Of a stretch of 64,000 bases of DNA, positions 13,445-22,061 are shown piece after piece (the stretch's first letter is position 1; each line of letters opens with the position of its first letter). The DNA comes from Dolomedes plantarius (lineage: Eukaryota > Arthropoda > Arachnida > Araneae > Dolomedidae): assembly GCA_907164885.2 (NCBI GenBank), contig OU015496.1, positions 139,361,034 to 139,425,033 on the forward strand, written 5' to 3'. Both the position numbers and the translations under genes were made by a program. Under the pieces are notes generated by a model. The model was not told the DNA's origin, made no database searches, and worked only from the letters and a program-made list of their open reading frames with translations.

Positions 13445-16400
13445 ACTGTTTCATTCGAAGTTGCACAGGAAAAAAGGAAATAATAGCACCCATGATTTAC
13501 TAAATGATGTAAGGAATTCTCTTTTGCTATTGTTTATTGATAGTTTCAAATCATCTATTTTTTAAATAATTCATAATTTATTTCCCATGTTTACCACTAC
13601 TATAAAATAAATTTTTTGTAGTGGGGTTTCATATATATTTATACTATAAAAATATTTATTTATGTTTATAAAGAAAATTAGAGCACTTTTTACACCTCAG
13701 TGGCAAAGTACGTTATTGATGGGTATAATTATGGAAATATTTTCTTTAATGCCACAGGCAATTATTCTGAGAAATTTCACTCATATGCAATCCAGTTTTA
13801 ACCTGCCACTTTATTAGAGGAGCACCGAATCACTGGCGAAGCAACACTGCTTCAAACCTAATGCCCCTGTGGTGCTAGTTTCTGTACAATGTGGGCAGCA
13901 TATTAATGAAATAGATTTACCTGAACTATCATGAATAAGTCCTTTCTTTCTCCAAAGTGACAATGTAAAAAAATGAGCTTATTCTAAATAATAAAAATAT
14001 TCTAGCTTTTGTTTCTGTTTACAAATTTTATCCATCTTTGTAACTGAGGTTTAGAATTATGCAACATTCTAAGCTATAAATAAAATAAGGACCGTTTGAA
14101 AATTAGACTGTTTTGAGTAACTATTGTAATTTCATAAATTTTTAGTATTATATGAGTAATTTAATAAATTTTTTTCCTTTAAATATGAATAAGGGCTCAC
14201 TATCTGAAAAATAAAGGAATAATACTAGGTGATCATACTAGATTAGTATATCCAAATTTTTTGTGATAAACTACTCAAATAAAATGAAGGCACCGCCTAC
14301 TCATTATTTGAATTGAGAGAGAAGTAGAAAGCTCAGAGAGAGTTATTATTTTGGTTTATTTAGTTTTTTAGTTTGTTTATTTTGGTATTTTAGGTTTTTT
14401 TTAAAAAATTATTTGGGGGGGGGGGGATATTTGAAGTTTCAAGGCTATTTTTTGTTCTTTTCTAGATTTCAGTTTATCATGTTAAAAACAAATATATTTA
14501 ATATAAAGATCATGTAATGATCTTTCAAGTACAGAGCTTATGACCACTTGTGAATTTCTTATTTACAACAACTTTTTTTTCTAATTTTTTAGCTACAGTA
14601 CTTCCTGAAGGCATTGTGTTTGTCAATGTGCCTGATGATTTCTTTGATGAAGACTGTTTTTCCCAGTTGCAATGTAAAGAGAATGAAGCTGAAAATTATG
14701 ATGAATCAGGCTCTTCAATTAACTTTTCCTCAGATGGTAATAGCCACCAAGATTGGCTTGCAGATTTCTCTGACTTCAGTCAACTAAGTAAAAGAAATAA
14801 TTCTTCTGCACACACAAACCATGGGAATGATGCAATACATTCTCAATGCCAGTTGAATCCTGTTTCTTGGGATGCTTTCTTTTCAGAAAATTTAAGCACT
14901 GAAGATAAAGAGAATCAAGAAATTAATGGTATATATTTTCACTACCTATGTATCTCACTCCCTGTCACACTCTTACTCATATCAGTAACTGAAACATTTA
15001 TTCAAGCTGCTTTTTTAGATTATGCATAAAATTTACGTATTTTGGAATTTTCTAAAAAATACTTTTACTCCCCAAAGCAGTTTTTTAATGTATTTTTCTT
15101 TTTATCATCGTTGAAAAAAAAATTAATTAAACAAGTTAATTTTACTTTATTTTGTTTTAAGCCATTGCTTTACATATTTATAGAGGGCTCTATGAGGCTG
15201 TAGAGCAGCCCTCTGTAGGGGTATAAAGCAACATTAGAAGGCTGTAAAGCAGCTTAATACCTTTTTACCACGTGGCATCTGACTGCATTTTCATACAGAT
15301 GTTAGTAAATTAAGGTTACATTCTTTTATGCTTGAAGTTAATGTTGTTTATGCTCTGAAAATATTTCATGTAGAATTGAACACAGCATAACCAATCTCGT
15401 TCTGAAGGCTTGTATACTCTTGTGAGTTGACTCTCCATCAAAGACACTAATAAATTTCATAAAGATGGGCATTTATTCACAAAAATATTTACGTTAACAG
15501 TTTAACTTAAACAGGATAACATGATAGGAAGGTGAACTGTCTGTGCATGCATTTTCAGCTGAACAGCAGTAACATAGAAAATCATGTTATTGATGACATT
15601 ACAAATTCATATTTCTATTTAAATTATCATCTACTTTAAAGAATAAAGTAAAATGTAAATGATATATTTGGTTTATAAGAATAAAATTATTAAACAAGCT
15701 GTCTTAATTTTTACCACTGAGATTAACATTTGACACATATTACTGCATAGTGCATCGTGAAACATTCTCTTGAAAATTAACTCTTAAACATTTATATAAA
15801 ATATGGAATTTACTTATAAATTATTAAATTTCCAATATTTTCAAAAGGCAAGTATTAAAAGATCAAGATAATGTTAAAAATGTAAACAGTATGAGACTAG
15901 AATATGCGAACAATTATCTTTTTTGATATTTGCAGTGCTTTCTTCTGTATGCCTATAAATTTGAACAAGAACTTTCTCTTCTCTCATGTAATCTTTTAGC
16001 TTTAGTACTTTGGAATAGTTCAATTTGCTGTTTCATTACTGGACATAATTATTTATTCTTTTAAATTTTATTTATTAACGAATTAAATATATGACTGAAA
16101 AAATATTTAATTTATAAAATTAAAACCTAACTCATTCATTATTTAAGAATATCAGAAACAAAGAAAATGAGAAAAAAATATGTAATTCTGTCTAGAAAAT
16201 TTATTATAACAGAATTTAAAAAAAGTTTGAGCTGTTGCAGAACTTTTAAAATAAGTTAAAACAATCAAAGAGGAAAAGAAATACAAAAAGTTCTAAACTA
16301 CTGAACATAACTATCATATTGACATCTTTACTCCTTAAATTACTTTGAAAATATACATTTAGGACAAAAATTGTTTCGGAATTATAAACAGTGATTATTT

Positions 16401-16753
16401 TTATTTAATTTATGCTTTTCTGAAGAAAAGGAAGCCATAATGATTAGCACAAGATTGTGCAAACTTAATACTTAACTCAAGCCCAATGAAAATTGTTTTT
16501 GTTAAAGGAATAGATTTATATTAATTATTGAAACAACTGTCTTATTTATTTTTTACAATTATTTTTAGAAACATGCGATAATATTCCTTTTCTGGATAAG
16601 GATTGTGCTTGGAGCTCTGATTCTGTAGCTGATGACCCAACAGTTTATCTTGGCGATGTGTCTATGGAGGAGGAATTGTTAATGGTTGAAGCTGCAGAGG
16701 CTACAGAAGTAGCCATTAATGGAAGCATTTTTTCTGAAGAAACTGTGTTTTAA
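105..16753 (+). CDS. PRIMPOL: PrimPol (primase-polymerase), C-terminal part, five exons
   Basis: PrimPol is the archaeo-eukaryotic primase/DNA polymerase that reprimes stalled forks in nucleus and mitochondria. Only the C-terminal part is here; exons upstream of position 105 with the catalytic centre are outside the window. Exons are 105-205, 2547-2739, 3339-3421, 14593-14928 and 16569-16753. Every junction has GT..AG borders and matching phase (split codons GAT, AGG, GCT and GAA). The four zinc ligands of the family are present: Cys and His in RFCSNVGRHH (exon 2), and two Cys in QMCLDPDC (exon 3). After an acidic linker the last exon has an RPA-binding-like acidic helix (DDPTVYLGDVSMEEELL). 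The protein ends 24 residues after the end of VEAAEA, and I see no second RPA motif like the one ending vertebrate PrimPol. Recognised from remembered family sequence; no alignment was run. Confidence 0.88.
299..631. mobile_element. pogo/Tigger-type MITE in a PRIMPOL intron
   Basis: Inverted termini GAACCCCGTTATA (304-316) and TATAACGGGGTTC (614-626) are perfect over 13 bases and extend imperfectly to both ends. TA dinucleotides flank it at 297-298 and 632-633, as expected of Tc1/mariner-pogo insertion. There is no coding capacity. It lies in the intron between 205 and 2547. Confidence 0.8.
690..981 (-). repeat. tRNA-derived SINE, family A
   Basis: Read on the minus strand the 5' end is tRNA-like: GGCGCAGTGGCCCAGTTGG acts as box A and GGTTCGATGC (complement of 916-925) as box B. 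A body follows that is shared with 30862-31060, including CAAGTTCTCAAATTTACC. The tail shares a GCTGG...CACCATA core with SINE family D. Pol III origin is inferred from the boxes. Confidence 0.65.
982..2546. other. AT-rich PRIMPOL intron sequence
   Basis: Intron sequence with short unrelated open frames (for example 1843-2058), no splice-supported exon and no repeat structure that I can recognise. Confidence 0.5.
2547..2739 (+). CDS. PRIMPOL: PRIMPOL exon b, first half of zinc-binding module
   Basis: Follows TTTCAG at 2541-2546 and ends at ATTAG before GTGAGC. It encodes SPFPDVDKF, a conserved aromatic/charged stretch, VYDIGNYRFCSNVGRHHK and SNNI. This is the strongest PrimPol signature in the window, with the first Cys and the His of the zinc site. 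The open frame upstream of 2547 is intron. Confidence 0.93.
3339..3421 (+). CDS. PRIMPOL: PRIMPOL exon c, second half of zinc-binding module
   Basis: An 83-base exon between CATTTCAG and GTAATT. The AGG codon is split with the previous exon, giving SNNIR-IVVDM. It encodes YYQMCLDPDCRQEGYCSE with the last two zinc-ligand cysteines (C-x4-C). It is too short to stand out as an open frame. The intron after it is 11.17 kb. Confidence 0.9.
3937..4368 (+). repeat. Interspersed repeat R1, copy 1
   Basis: About 430 bp, also present at 24840-25252 (inverted) and 43643-44065. Shared blocks include a GT-rich TTTGTTTGTGTGTTTGTC segment, ACTAACTTCCCGA, TAGCCATCTTTAAGCAGA, GGTGCGGCCATCTATCGGCC and AAGTTAACTTCCAATTAAC. 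Near the ends are inverted CCATGTTTTTA / TAAAAGCATGG motifs, so a non-autonomous DNA element is plausible. I do not recognise the family. Confidence 0.7.
4369..4796. other. Intron sequence left of the Tc1 insertion
   Basis: Unremarkable PRIMPOL intron sequence. AAGTTCTCTGCAGGGT at 4684-4699 recurs at about 12710-12725, just right of the Tc1 element, perhaps as parts of an older repeat. No gene is visible. Confidence 0.45.
4863..4867. repeat. copia target-site duplication, left
   Basis: AGGGC immediately before the left LTR, repeated at 11305-11309 immediately after the right LTR. Five bases is the usual copia integrase stagger. Confidence 0.9.
4868..5562 (-). repeat. copia 3' LTR
   Basis: 695 bp, TGTTAG...CTAACA. 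Same length as the 10610-11304 LTR. The one difference I spotted is at an A/T run near 5520 (nine A then TTTT here; ten A then TTT in the partner). The 109-codon frame seen in both LTRs is antisense to the element and I do not treat it as a gene. Confidence 0.93.
5563..5576 (-). other. copia polypurine tract
   Basis: The minus strand reads AAAGTGGGGGGCAT directly upstream of the 3' LTR, the position and composition expected for the plus-strand DNA primer. Confidence 0.75.
6046..10422 (-). pseudogene. copia gag-pol polyprotein with one in-frame TGA
   Basis: The frame begins MALAQVSIQKLNSSNYGNWS at 10422, within 190 bp of the LTR. Residues 1-933 (10422-7624): a Gag domain; a CCHC knuckle CYRCQQPGHTKNQC (224-237); a protease with FDTAASHH (D332; Ala in place of the usual Gly); a GAG-pre-integrase His/Cys cluster (about 467-503); an integrase with D531, D594 and E630 (D,D35E). 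TGA at 7623-7621 then interrupts the frame. The same frame stays open from 7620 to 6046 through IPNTYKQALK and the RT (YVDD, about 7023-7012), and an RNase H with SDADFA and STMESEF. Normal copia polyproteins are continuous, so the TGA is a recent nonsense change or, less likely, a recoding site. Confidence 0.93.
10595..10609 (-). other. copia primer-binding site, tRNA-iMet anticodon arm
   Basis: The + strand reads CTGGGCCCATAACCC directly against the LTR. This is the anticodon stem-loop of eukaryotic initiator tRNA-Met (CAT anticodon), so the element RNA is complementary to it. Drosophila copia is known to prime from an internally cleaved tRNA-iMet half rather than the tRNA 3' end, and the same mechanism is inferred here. 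Confidence 0.85.
10610..11304 (-). repeat. copia 5' LTR
   Basis: 695 bp, same ends as the 3' LTR. As the 5' LTR of a leftward element it should carry the promoter and transcription start; on the minus strand a TATA-like TATAATA lies near its outer end, but I cannot place the start. Confidence 0.92.
11305..11309. repeat. copia target-site duplication, right
   Basis: AGGGC, the partner of 4863-4867. Tc1 sequence resumes directly after it. Confidence 0.9.
11376..12423 (+). pseudogene. Tc1-like transposase, degraded
   Basis: The N-terminal helix-turn-helix frame (SISEIVRQLGFSRSTVSRVY) shifts in an A-run near 11522-11533. The frame shifts again near 11750, and a TAG replaces a codon at about 11812. 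The rest contains WSDESRF (first Asp, about 11840), VFQQDN (second Asp), and NPDLNPIEHLW (Glu), with 36 residues between the last two acids (DD36E-type spacing). It ends GGPTRY with TAG. It cannot encode an active enzyme. Its N-terminus starts just inside the copia right flank. Confidence 0.87.
12719..12880 (+). repeat. tRNA-derived SINE, family C, old copy
   Basis: Resembles 45249-45383, 45620-45770 and 52195-52330 in order: GGTGCTGAC..., a box-B-like GTCCTGAAGTGGCATA, GTTTGAAATAAGCTT, AAACTGTAGGTC and TTGGTC. Diverged, in PRIMPOL intron 3. Confidence 0.5.
13175..13442. repeat. (TA)n microsatellite interrupted by a MITE
   Basis: TA runs at about 13175-13204 and 13379-13442 flank a short inverted-repeat element (13216-13375), consistent with insertion into one array. 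Confidence 0.75.
13216..13375. mobile_element. Short MITE, TA-flanked
   Basis: 160 bp. The left end CTGTCAATTCAGGTTAATC resembles the complement of the right end (CACAGCAATTCCAATTAATC), with further ATCGGACC / GGTCTGAT pairs inside. TA lies at 13214-13215 and 13376-13377. Probably a pogo/mariner-derived MITE; no coding. Confidence 0.65.
13443..14592. other. PRIMPOL intron 3, right portion
   Basis: AT-rich intron with a short G-run near 14414-14426. No gene or repeat recognised. Confidence 0.45.
14593..14928 (+). CDS. PRIMPOL: PRIMPOL exon d, acidic/Ser-rich linker
   Basis: The acceptor TTTTTTAG ends at 14592 and the donor GT is at 14929. It starts ATVLPEGIVF, matching the conserved hydrophobic segment after the zinc module, then becomes low-complexity, acidic and Ser/Asn-rich with QDWLADFSDF. 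STEDKENQE near the end contains a KEN sequence, a possible APC/C degron (inference only). The open frame continues past the donor into intron. Confidence 0.88.
15167..15229. other. Imperfect 23-bp hairpin in PRIMPOL intron
   Basis: Arms 15167-15189 and 15207-15229 pair (GCTTTACATATTTATAGAGG against GGGGTATAAAGC and AGCCCTCT) around a 17-base loop. Possibly the inverted ends of a tiny MITE. No further sign of an RNA gene. Confidence 0.5.
15230..16568. other. PRIMPOL last intron, AT-rich
   Basis: Rich in A/T runs; nothing recognisable apart from the acceptor at its right end. Confidence 0.45.
16569..16753 (+). CDS. PRIMPOL: PRIMPOL terminal exon with stop
   Basis: The acceptor ATTTTTAG is followed by AA, completing GAA with the last base of exon d. 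It encodes ETCDNIPFLDKDCAWSSDS, then an acidic DDPTVYLGDVSMEEELL-VEAAEA segment resembling RPA-binding motif A, and ends SEETVF with TAA at 16751-16753. No clean poly(A) signal sits directly downstream; the first AATAAA (about 16903) is inside a MITE. Confidence 0.88.
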
Positions 16754-16846
16754 TTCTTTTAGCATCATTTATCATTTTGAAACTGTTTAAAAGAGCTTGT
16801 CTTTAAGTGATTGTTTTAATATCTACTGAACTGCAATCATAGAACA

Positions 16847-17461
16847 CCTAATTCTGTTTTTGCATGAACTTTTTTTACACGAATTTCATTTAACACAAAT
16901 TCAAAATAAATTTTCATTCTCTTTTCACACGAGTCATTTTGATTTAACATGAGCGGTCCAGCCCAATTTTTTTTTTCCCTAAATTTTAAGAAAACAAAAT
17001 TTTATTTGTGGTGTATTATTTTTGGCGATAGTGTATCCAGTTTTGTTTTGATTCAAGAATTCAGTCTGCAAAAACATTTTCTTCTTTTATTCTATCACAT
17101 ATAACTTATTTACATATATATACAACTGTGAAATGCTATTCCAGTCATGTGCAAACGTATGTGCCATTTATTGTTAGAAATTGAAAATGAATAAAAAAAT
17201 TTTATGTGTAAAACAATTTTTTTTTTGTTCATGAAGAATTTTTTTTCATTTTCATTACATGTTATTGCATGTGTATTTTGTTAGAATAAAATAATAAGTT
17301 TAAAACGAATATTTTCATATGGTTTTTAAAAATTTTCACCGATTTTTTAGATCCGGAACCAATCTTCTTTTCTTTGATTGATACAATGTCTTTTTTTACA
17401 CAAATTTTTTTTGCACGTATTCTTCAGGAACATATCTATCGTGTAAAAACAGAATTAGGGG
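16847..17461. mobile_element. MITE with CTAATTCTGTTTTT termini
   Basis: CTAATTCTGTTTTT at 16848-16861 is matched by its complement AAAAACAGAATTAG at 17446-17459. Inner segments (CACGAATTTCATTTAACAC) have pogo/Tigger flavour. It begins about 95 bp after the PRIMPOL stop and interrupts the first unit of the tandem array that follows. Confidence 0.7.
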
Positions 17462-17465
17462 TAGT

Positions 17466-17935
17466 ATACTTGTTTTATGTACAAAGAGAATAATTTAATA
17501 AGGGATTTGTATAATAATATTTTTTCAAATGTAATTTTTTTTACATTGTCCTACATTATAGAAACATTTATATAATAGCCATACAAACATTTGTTTTAAT
17601 ATCTATTAGATTGCAATCACTGAAGTATAGTTATTTGTTTTATGTACAGAGAGAATAATTTTATAAATGATTTGTATAATATTTTTGTAAATATAAAGGA
17701 TTTTTTTTTACATCATTTTCTTTGTCATACATTATACAAACATTTATATAATAGATATACAAATATTTGTTTTAATATCTATTGGATTGCAATCACTGAA
17801 GTATTCTTACATGTTTTATGTACAGAGAGAGTAATTTTATAAATGATTTGTATAACTTTTTTTAAATATAAAGGAATTTTTTTACATCATTTTCTTTGCC
17901 ATACATTATACAAACATTTATATAATTTATAAATG
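17466..17935 (+). repeat. Tandem repeat, about 165-bp unit, 2.7 copies
   Basis: Each unit starts TTGTTTTATGTACA(A/G)AGAGA, runs through ACATTTATATAAT and ends AATATCTAT(T)(A/G)GATTGCAATCACTGA. Units begin near 17469, 17635 and 17811. A further unit end (TTTTAATATCTACTGAACTG) lies at 16812-16831, before the MITE. Confidence 0.8.
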
Positions 17936-18299
17936 TTTGAAAATTTTTATCATGCTGTGTGAAACAGGCTTTCTTAAATTTTTTCCACACACAACCCCTT
18001 TTAGTCCGAGAAAATTTTGAGAGACCCTGGGTATATACATAAAAATAAATGTACAAATATAATCTAGATACATAAATAAATATATGAATATAACGTAAAT
18101 TCATAAAATAAATATACAAATAAAACATTAACTGATAATAAACCAAAGAGATTTACCTGAGAATAAATCAATGAAATTAAAAAGCGAAGAAAGATTGGTT
18201 TATCTCTCTGTTATGTATCCATGATGTAATTCCTGATTTTAATTGAATATTTTAAATAAAAATTGCTTTTGTAATTATTTTTGCTAATTGGTATTGAAG

Positions 18300-18423
18300 A
18301 TTCTGTAGGAACATGTCAGGTTGAAGGGACACCCTTCTCGAACAGTTGCCAAATTCTTCACGATCCCAAAATTCTGTTACGTGACCCAATATGGGGTCGT
18401 GACCCACAGTTTGAGATGCACTG
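18300..18423 (-). mobile_element. hAT-type element end
   Basis: The minus strand from 18423 reads CAGTGCATCTCAAACTGTGG then GTCACGACCCC, a typical hAT terminal sequence. No matching left terminus was found nearby (17950-18000 is only vaguely similar), so the element is degraded or its extent is unknown. Confidence 0.5.
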
Positions 18424-19756
18424 CTGTAAAAAGATAAAGAATTAATTGGTTTTATAAGTTTGACTTTTTTTTATATATATACTCAAGACTATAACTTTTG
18501 CTGGAATCATGAAACATTTTTGTTGTAGGTTAAATTTTATCTAATTTAGATTCTATGGCAATACATTTCACAGCATTACGCATTTTAAATAATTTTATGA
18601 GTCATATGTTTTAAGTAGGAATTTTAATAATAGGGTAACATTCTCAAGTTTGCTGTAATATTATTTTAGTGCATTTTTTTTATCTTGGAGTTTTCTTGAA
18701 AGTGTTTAAGTTGTGTGTGAACATTATTTAACTGTTTTTTATTTATAAATTATTTATAATTTTTATTCATGTCAAATTTGTTTAATTCATTCAGCAGTGT
18801 TTTTATTATATACTTAAAGTTGTTTTTGCTCTTTTCGTAGAAATTAAATGCAAACTAAATGAATACTGTTTTATTGAATTATACATTTGGTCTGTGATTT
18901 CAAAAGTCATTGATGCTATTGTAAAAATAAAAATTCTAATTCTGACTTGTGTAATTTATGTCCAGTTATGCAAGAAATAATAATTATATATTTTTTCTAT
19001 ATAAAAGAGCTTATTAGAATAAATTAATAAATAAATTTAATTCAAATTTTTTGCTGGCAGATTTTTTGTTTTGTCAGATGTGGCAAAAAATTCTGTGAGA
19101 AGGGCATGCTATTCAAAAAACAGATGACTTTTAAAGAGGGTTGTATTGTTGTAACTATATTTCATTGTAGTCACCTCTGGGAGGGGGGGGGACTTGATTT
19201 TTGTTGTGGTGGCAACAGGGGGTTATGTTGGCTTACCTGAATGGTGCTCCCAGTTAAGAAGAAGCTGAAAGTCATTAAACAAGTGTCCCATATAAAAATA
19301 ATAGTACTAAGAAACATTAATGATAAGAATCAACCCAAATCTCTCACTTCTGCAAACTTTGACATTTGATGTTTGTACCTTATTTGACTGCAATTATCTA
19401 GCATATATTTTTAGTTACATTTATTTCCAAACTATAAGTTTTTTATACAATTTTATGGAAATAAGAATGAAAACCTCGAATATTAGATTCTTTATAGCTA
19501 AAGTGATCATTCATTTTGTTGAAATATGGCTACTATCTTGATTTTGTCAGTACTGAAGTTGTCTTGATTGATTTGAAGCCTCCTAACAATTTAATTACTT
19601 GTTTTGATTTGTGTTCAGGACAATTCAATGTTTATATTCAATGTTTGTGAAAATGTAACATTATTTAGACAATGCAATGTATAAAAATTTTAAGTCGTTA
19701 AGCATTTGTATTTTATAAGTTATTATCATTGTACATTGAATTCAAAGTATTTTCAA
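18424..19756. other. AT-rich intergenic sequence
   Basis: No gene found. A SINE-D-like core (GGCTTACCTGAATGGTGCTCC) lies near 19229, next to a G-run at about 19181-19190. Confidence 0.4.
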
Positions 19757-19831
19757 CTCTAGATATTCACAACAGTTTTGGGTTCAGGACCCTCACAAAA
19801 GTGGAAAATTTGTGAATATCTCTAGGTCACC
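19757..19831. repeat. Terminal-type stem-loop of an old DNA element
   Basis: AGATATTCACAA (19761-19772) and TTGTGAATATCT (19810-19821) form a perfect 12-bp stem around GGGTTCAGGACCCTCACAAA. It looks like the CpG-decayed end of a repeat; the other end was not found. Confidence 0.45.
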
Positions 19832-20399
19832 CAGCTTATCACTTGATACTATTTTTAATAATGTTTAACATACACACATGGTGCACTTTACATACAGTAT
19901 ACTTTATAAATTTAAAATTGCATTATCAACAGTATGAGCTCACACGCATGCACACGCACATCAAATCCTTGAAAAGTTCAATCCATTTTTCTTCCCTGCT
20001 TCATAATTTTCCATGTTTCACATTTCACAAAATGGTACTCCTTAGCAATAACCCCTTCATCAAACAATCATTTTTCGTTTATGGCATTTCTGATTCTTTA
20101 TTAATTTTTAACGTTTAGTGCTCCAATGAAACAAACCGGGACTAAATGACAAACCGTCCGGGACTTCTGAAAGTTTTTGAAACCTGAACTATCCCGTTCA
20201 AATCGGAACTTATGGTAAGTCAGCTCATAAAGTATAGTTAATAAACTAAGTTTTTAAAATTTTTTTATGTTATTGTTGCAAAAGTACTTGAAATATTACA
20301 TCATTGACCTCCATGTATAAGCATATATACATGAGGTTGGAAACAAGTTAATCAACACTGAAGAACAAAAGAAAATTATATAACAGAAGTGGACTGCAT

Positions 20400-20600
20400 T
20401 AGGTCTCTAGGTTTGCCAATATCTTGAATATAAAATCTCTCCTTTAAGTGCGGAACACTCCAAAAGGTTTTCACCGTCCATTAAAACATCTCGAGAACAT
20501 AACATACAGTATGGGCTATGTTTGGCGAGACAGTCATGTCCGGTTTCTAGTCTGAACGCTGCAACTGCGTCAGCTCTTGGGAAATTGGGGATCTTCAAAT
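20400..20600 (-). pseudogene. LINE fragment, C-terminal zinc knuckle region
   Basis: The minus frame (20598-20407) contains FRLETGHDCLAKH followed by CMLC and NLLECSALKG. This matches the ...TGH..L..HL....CPLC....HLL.CPAL.. segment found at the C-terminus of many non-LTR retrotransposon polymerases, with the knuckle His replaced by Asn. Only this fragment is recognisable. Confidence 0.6.
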
Positions 20601-20899
20601 TAATAAACGGAGTAGTACTTTCGATTCACGAAGTAGGAAAAGCGGAAATCACGAGCAGGGAAAGCGAATCCTCACAGATGAAGAGAACACCGATACTCGG
20701 CGAATGTCCCAAGGCGAATACTTTTCCAAATAATACAGTGTGCGGCGTAGCAAGCATAACTGGCGCTCGGGGCACGATACCTTTTTGGCGTCCCCCCTGG
20801 TCTTGAGGACCAAAAGGTCCAATGGACTTTGGGACCATTTGGCGCCCGGGGCATGATAGACCCCCTTGCGAGGTACGTACTAGCGAGGTTTTCAGCTAG
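20600..20899 (+). mobile_element. Helitron-like 3' end of an upstream unit
   Basis: GCGAGGTTTTCAGCTAG ends at 20899 and parallels the Helitron terminus at 21684. It is followed at once by TACGTATATAAAACAG, the apparent start of the next unit. The 5' limit is unknown; part may be LINE-derived. Confidence 0.4.
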
Positions 20900-21684
20900 T
20901 ACGTATATAAAACAGTTCCGTAACTGACTGACTCACTGACATACAACGCAAGACCAAACCGCTGGACCTAAAGGGCTGAAATTTTGCATGGCGATTCTTC
21001 TTATAGTGTAGGGGTGCACTAAGAAAGATTTTTGAAAAATTCTTAGATTTTTTAAAAATTAAATTTTAAAACTGTTTTTGTAACTTTTTTAAAGTTTGCA
21101 TTTAAAATAATAATCTGAGGGTTATAAAATTTATATCACGAGAAAGATCATAAAAATTCCTTTATAAAATGAAATCTTTTTCGAATCTTTATCTTCATTT
21201 TCTGATTTTTGGTGAATTTTTAAAGATTGATTTTTAGAATTTAATTTATTAAATGCTGATCACGTGGTTTCTTTTCTTTTTGCGATACATTAAACTATTT
21301 TTGCGTCAAGTGCATAACAATGAAATAGACATAGAAAATTTTTTTTCTCGCTAATGCGGCAGACGATCGGACATTATCCAAAAAAATATTAAAATACAGC
21401 AAAAGATATGTTCCTCAAACTGTACTGTATTAACTGCACTAAATTCTTTAGTATGTTCTATTAGATTTAATTGGGATAATTTCTTCTATATTATTTTGTG
21501 TATAAAAATATCCGTTACGATTTTTTTTATAAACATTTTTTTTGTTTTTTTACGTCAATTGCATACATTGATCGTTGTATTTATTATAAATATATATGTA
21601 TATATATTTTGACATTAATTGCATACATTGACCGTTGTATTTAATTTGAATGTACTTTGTAGCGAAGTACGTGTATTCAGCTAG
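20900..21684 (+). mobile_element. Non-autonomous Helitron
   Basis: The 3' terminus has the Helitron signature: a short hairpin GTACTT-TGTAGCG-AAGTAC (21652-21670), a 10-base spacer and CTAG (21681-21684), followed by T. The start at 20900 is inferred because TATATAAAACAG follows both CTAG termini. The interior is AT-rich with GTAACTGACTGACTCACTGA near the 5' side and no Rep/helicase coding. Confidence 0.6.
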
Positions 21685-21696
21685 TTGTATATAAAA

Positions 21697-21986
21697 CAGG
21701 ACTGCACAACTCGAAATGGGATGAGTGCTATATTTAATAGAAATCTCCTGCTGGCCGCAAGAAAATGGGATAGATGGGGAAGCAAAAAAAAAATAATAAA
21801 TCTAACAAAAAACAAAAATATTTTTTTCTAAAAGGAAATAAATATCAATATTCATTGCTTACATATTCCTTTCGTAATATTAAAAATCTAAAAACGACAT
21901 ACCATATTGTTTAGATTTACAATAAGCGTCTTCACAAAAGGCTTCGGGCCATATGCGGCCCCCTGTCCATATGTTGTGCAGGCCTG
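21697..21986. mobile_element. hAT MITE, 290 bp
   Basis: Termini CAGGACTGCACAAC and GTTGTGCAGGCCTG are inverted with one mismatch. The flanks ATATAAAA and ATATAGCA could be a decayed 8-bp duplication. It is inserted just after the Helitron end. GGGCCATATGCGGCC near the right end is typical hAT subterminal sequence. Confidence 0.65.
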
Positions 21987-22061
21987 ATATAGCACCATCA
22001 AACTGACTTCAATATGGTTTCTAAATACGAAAAGCAAGTTCTTCGTACTATGAATGTTATA

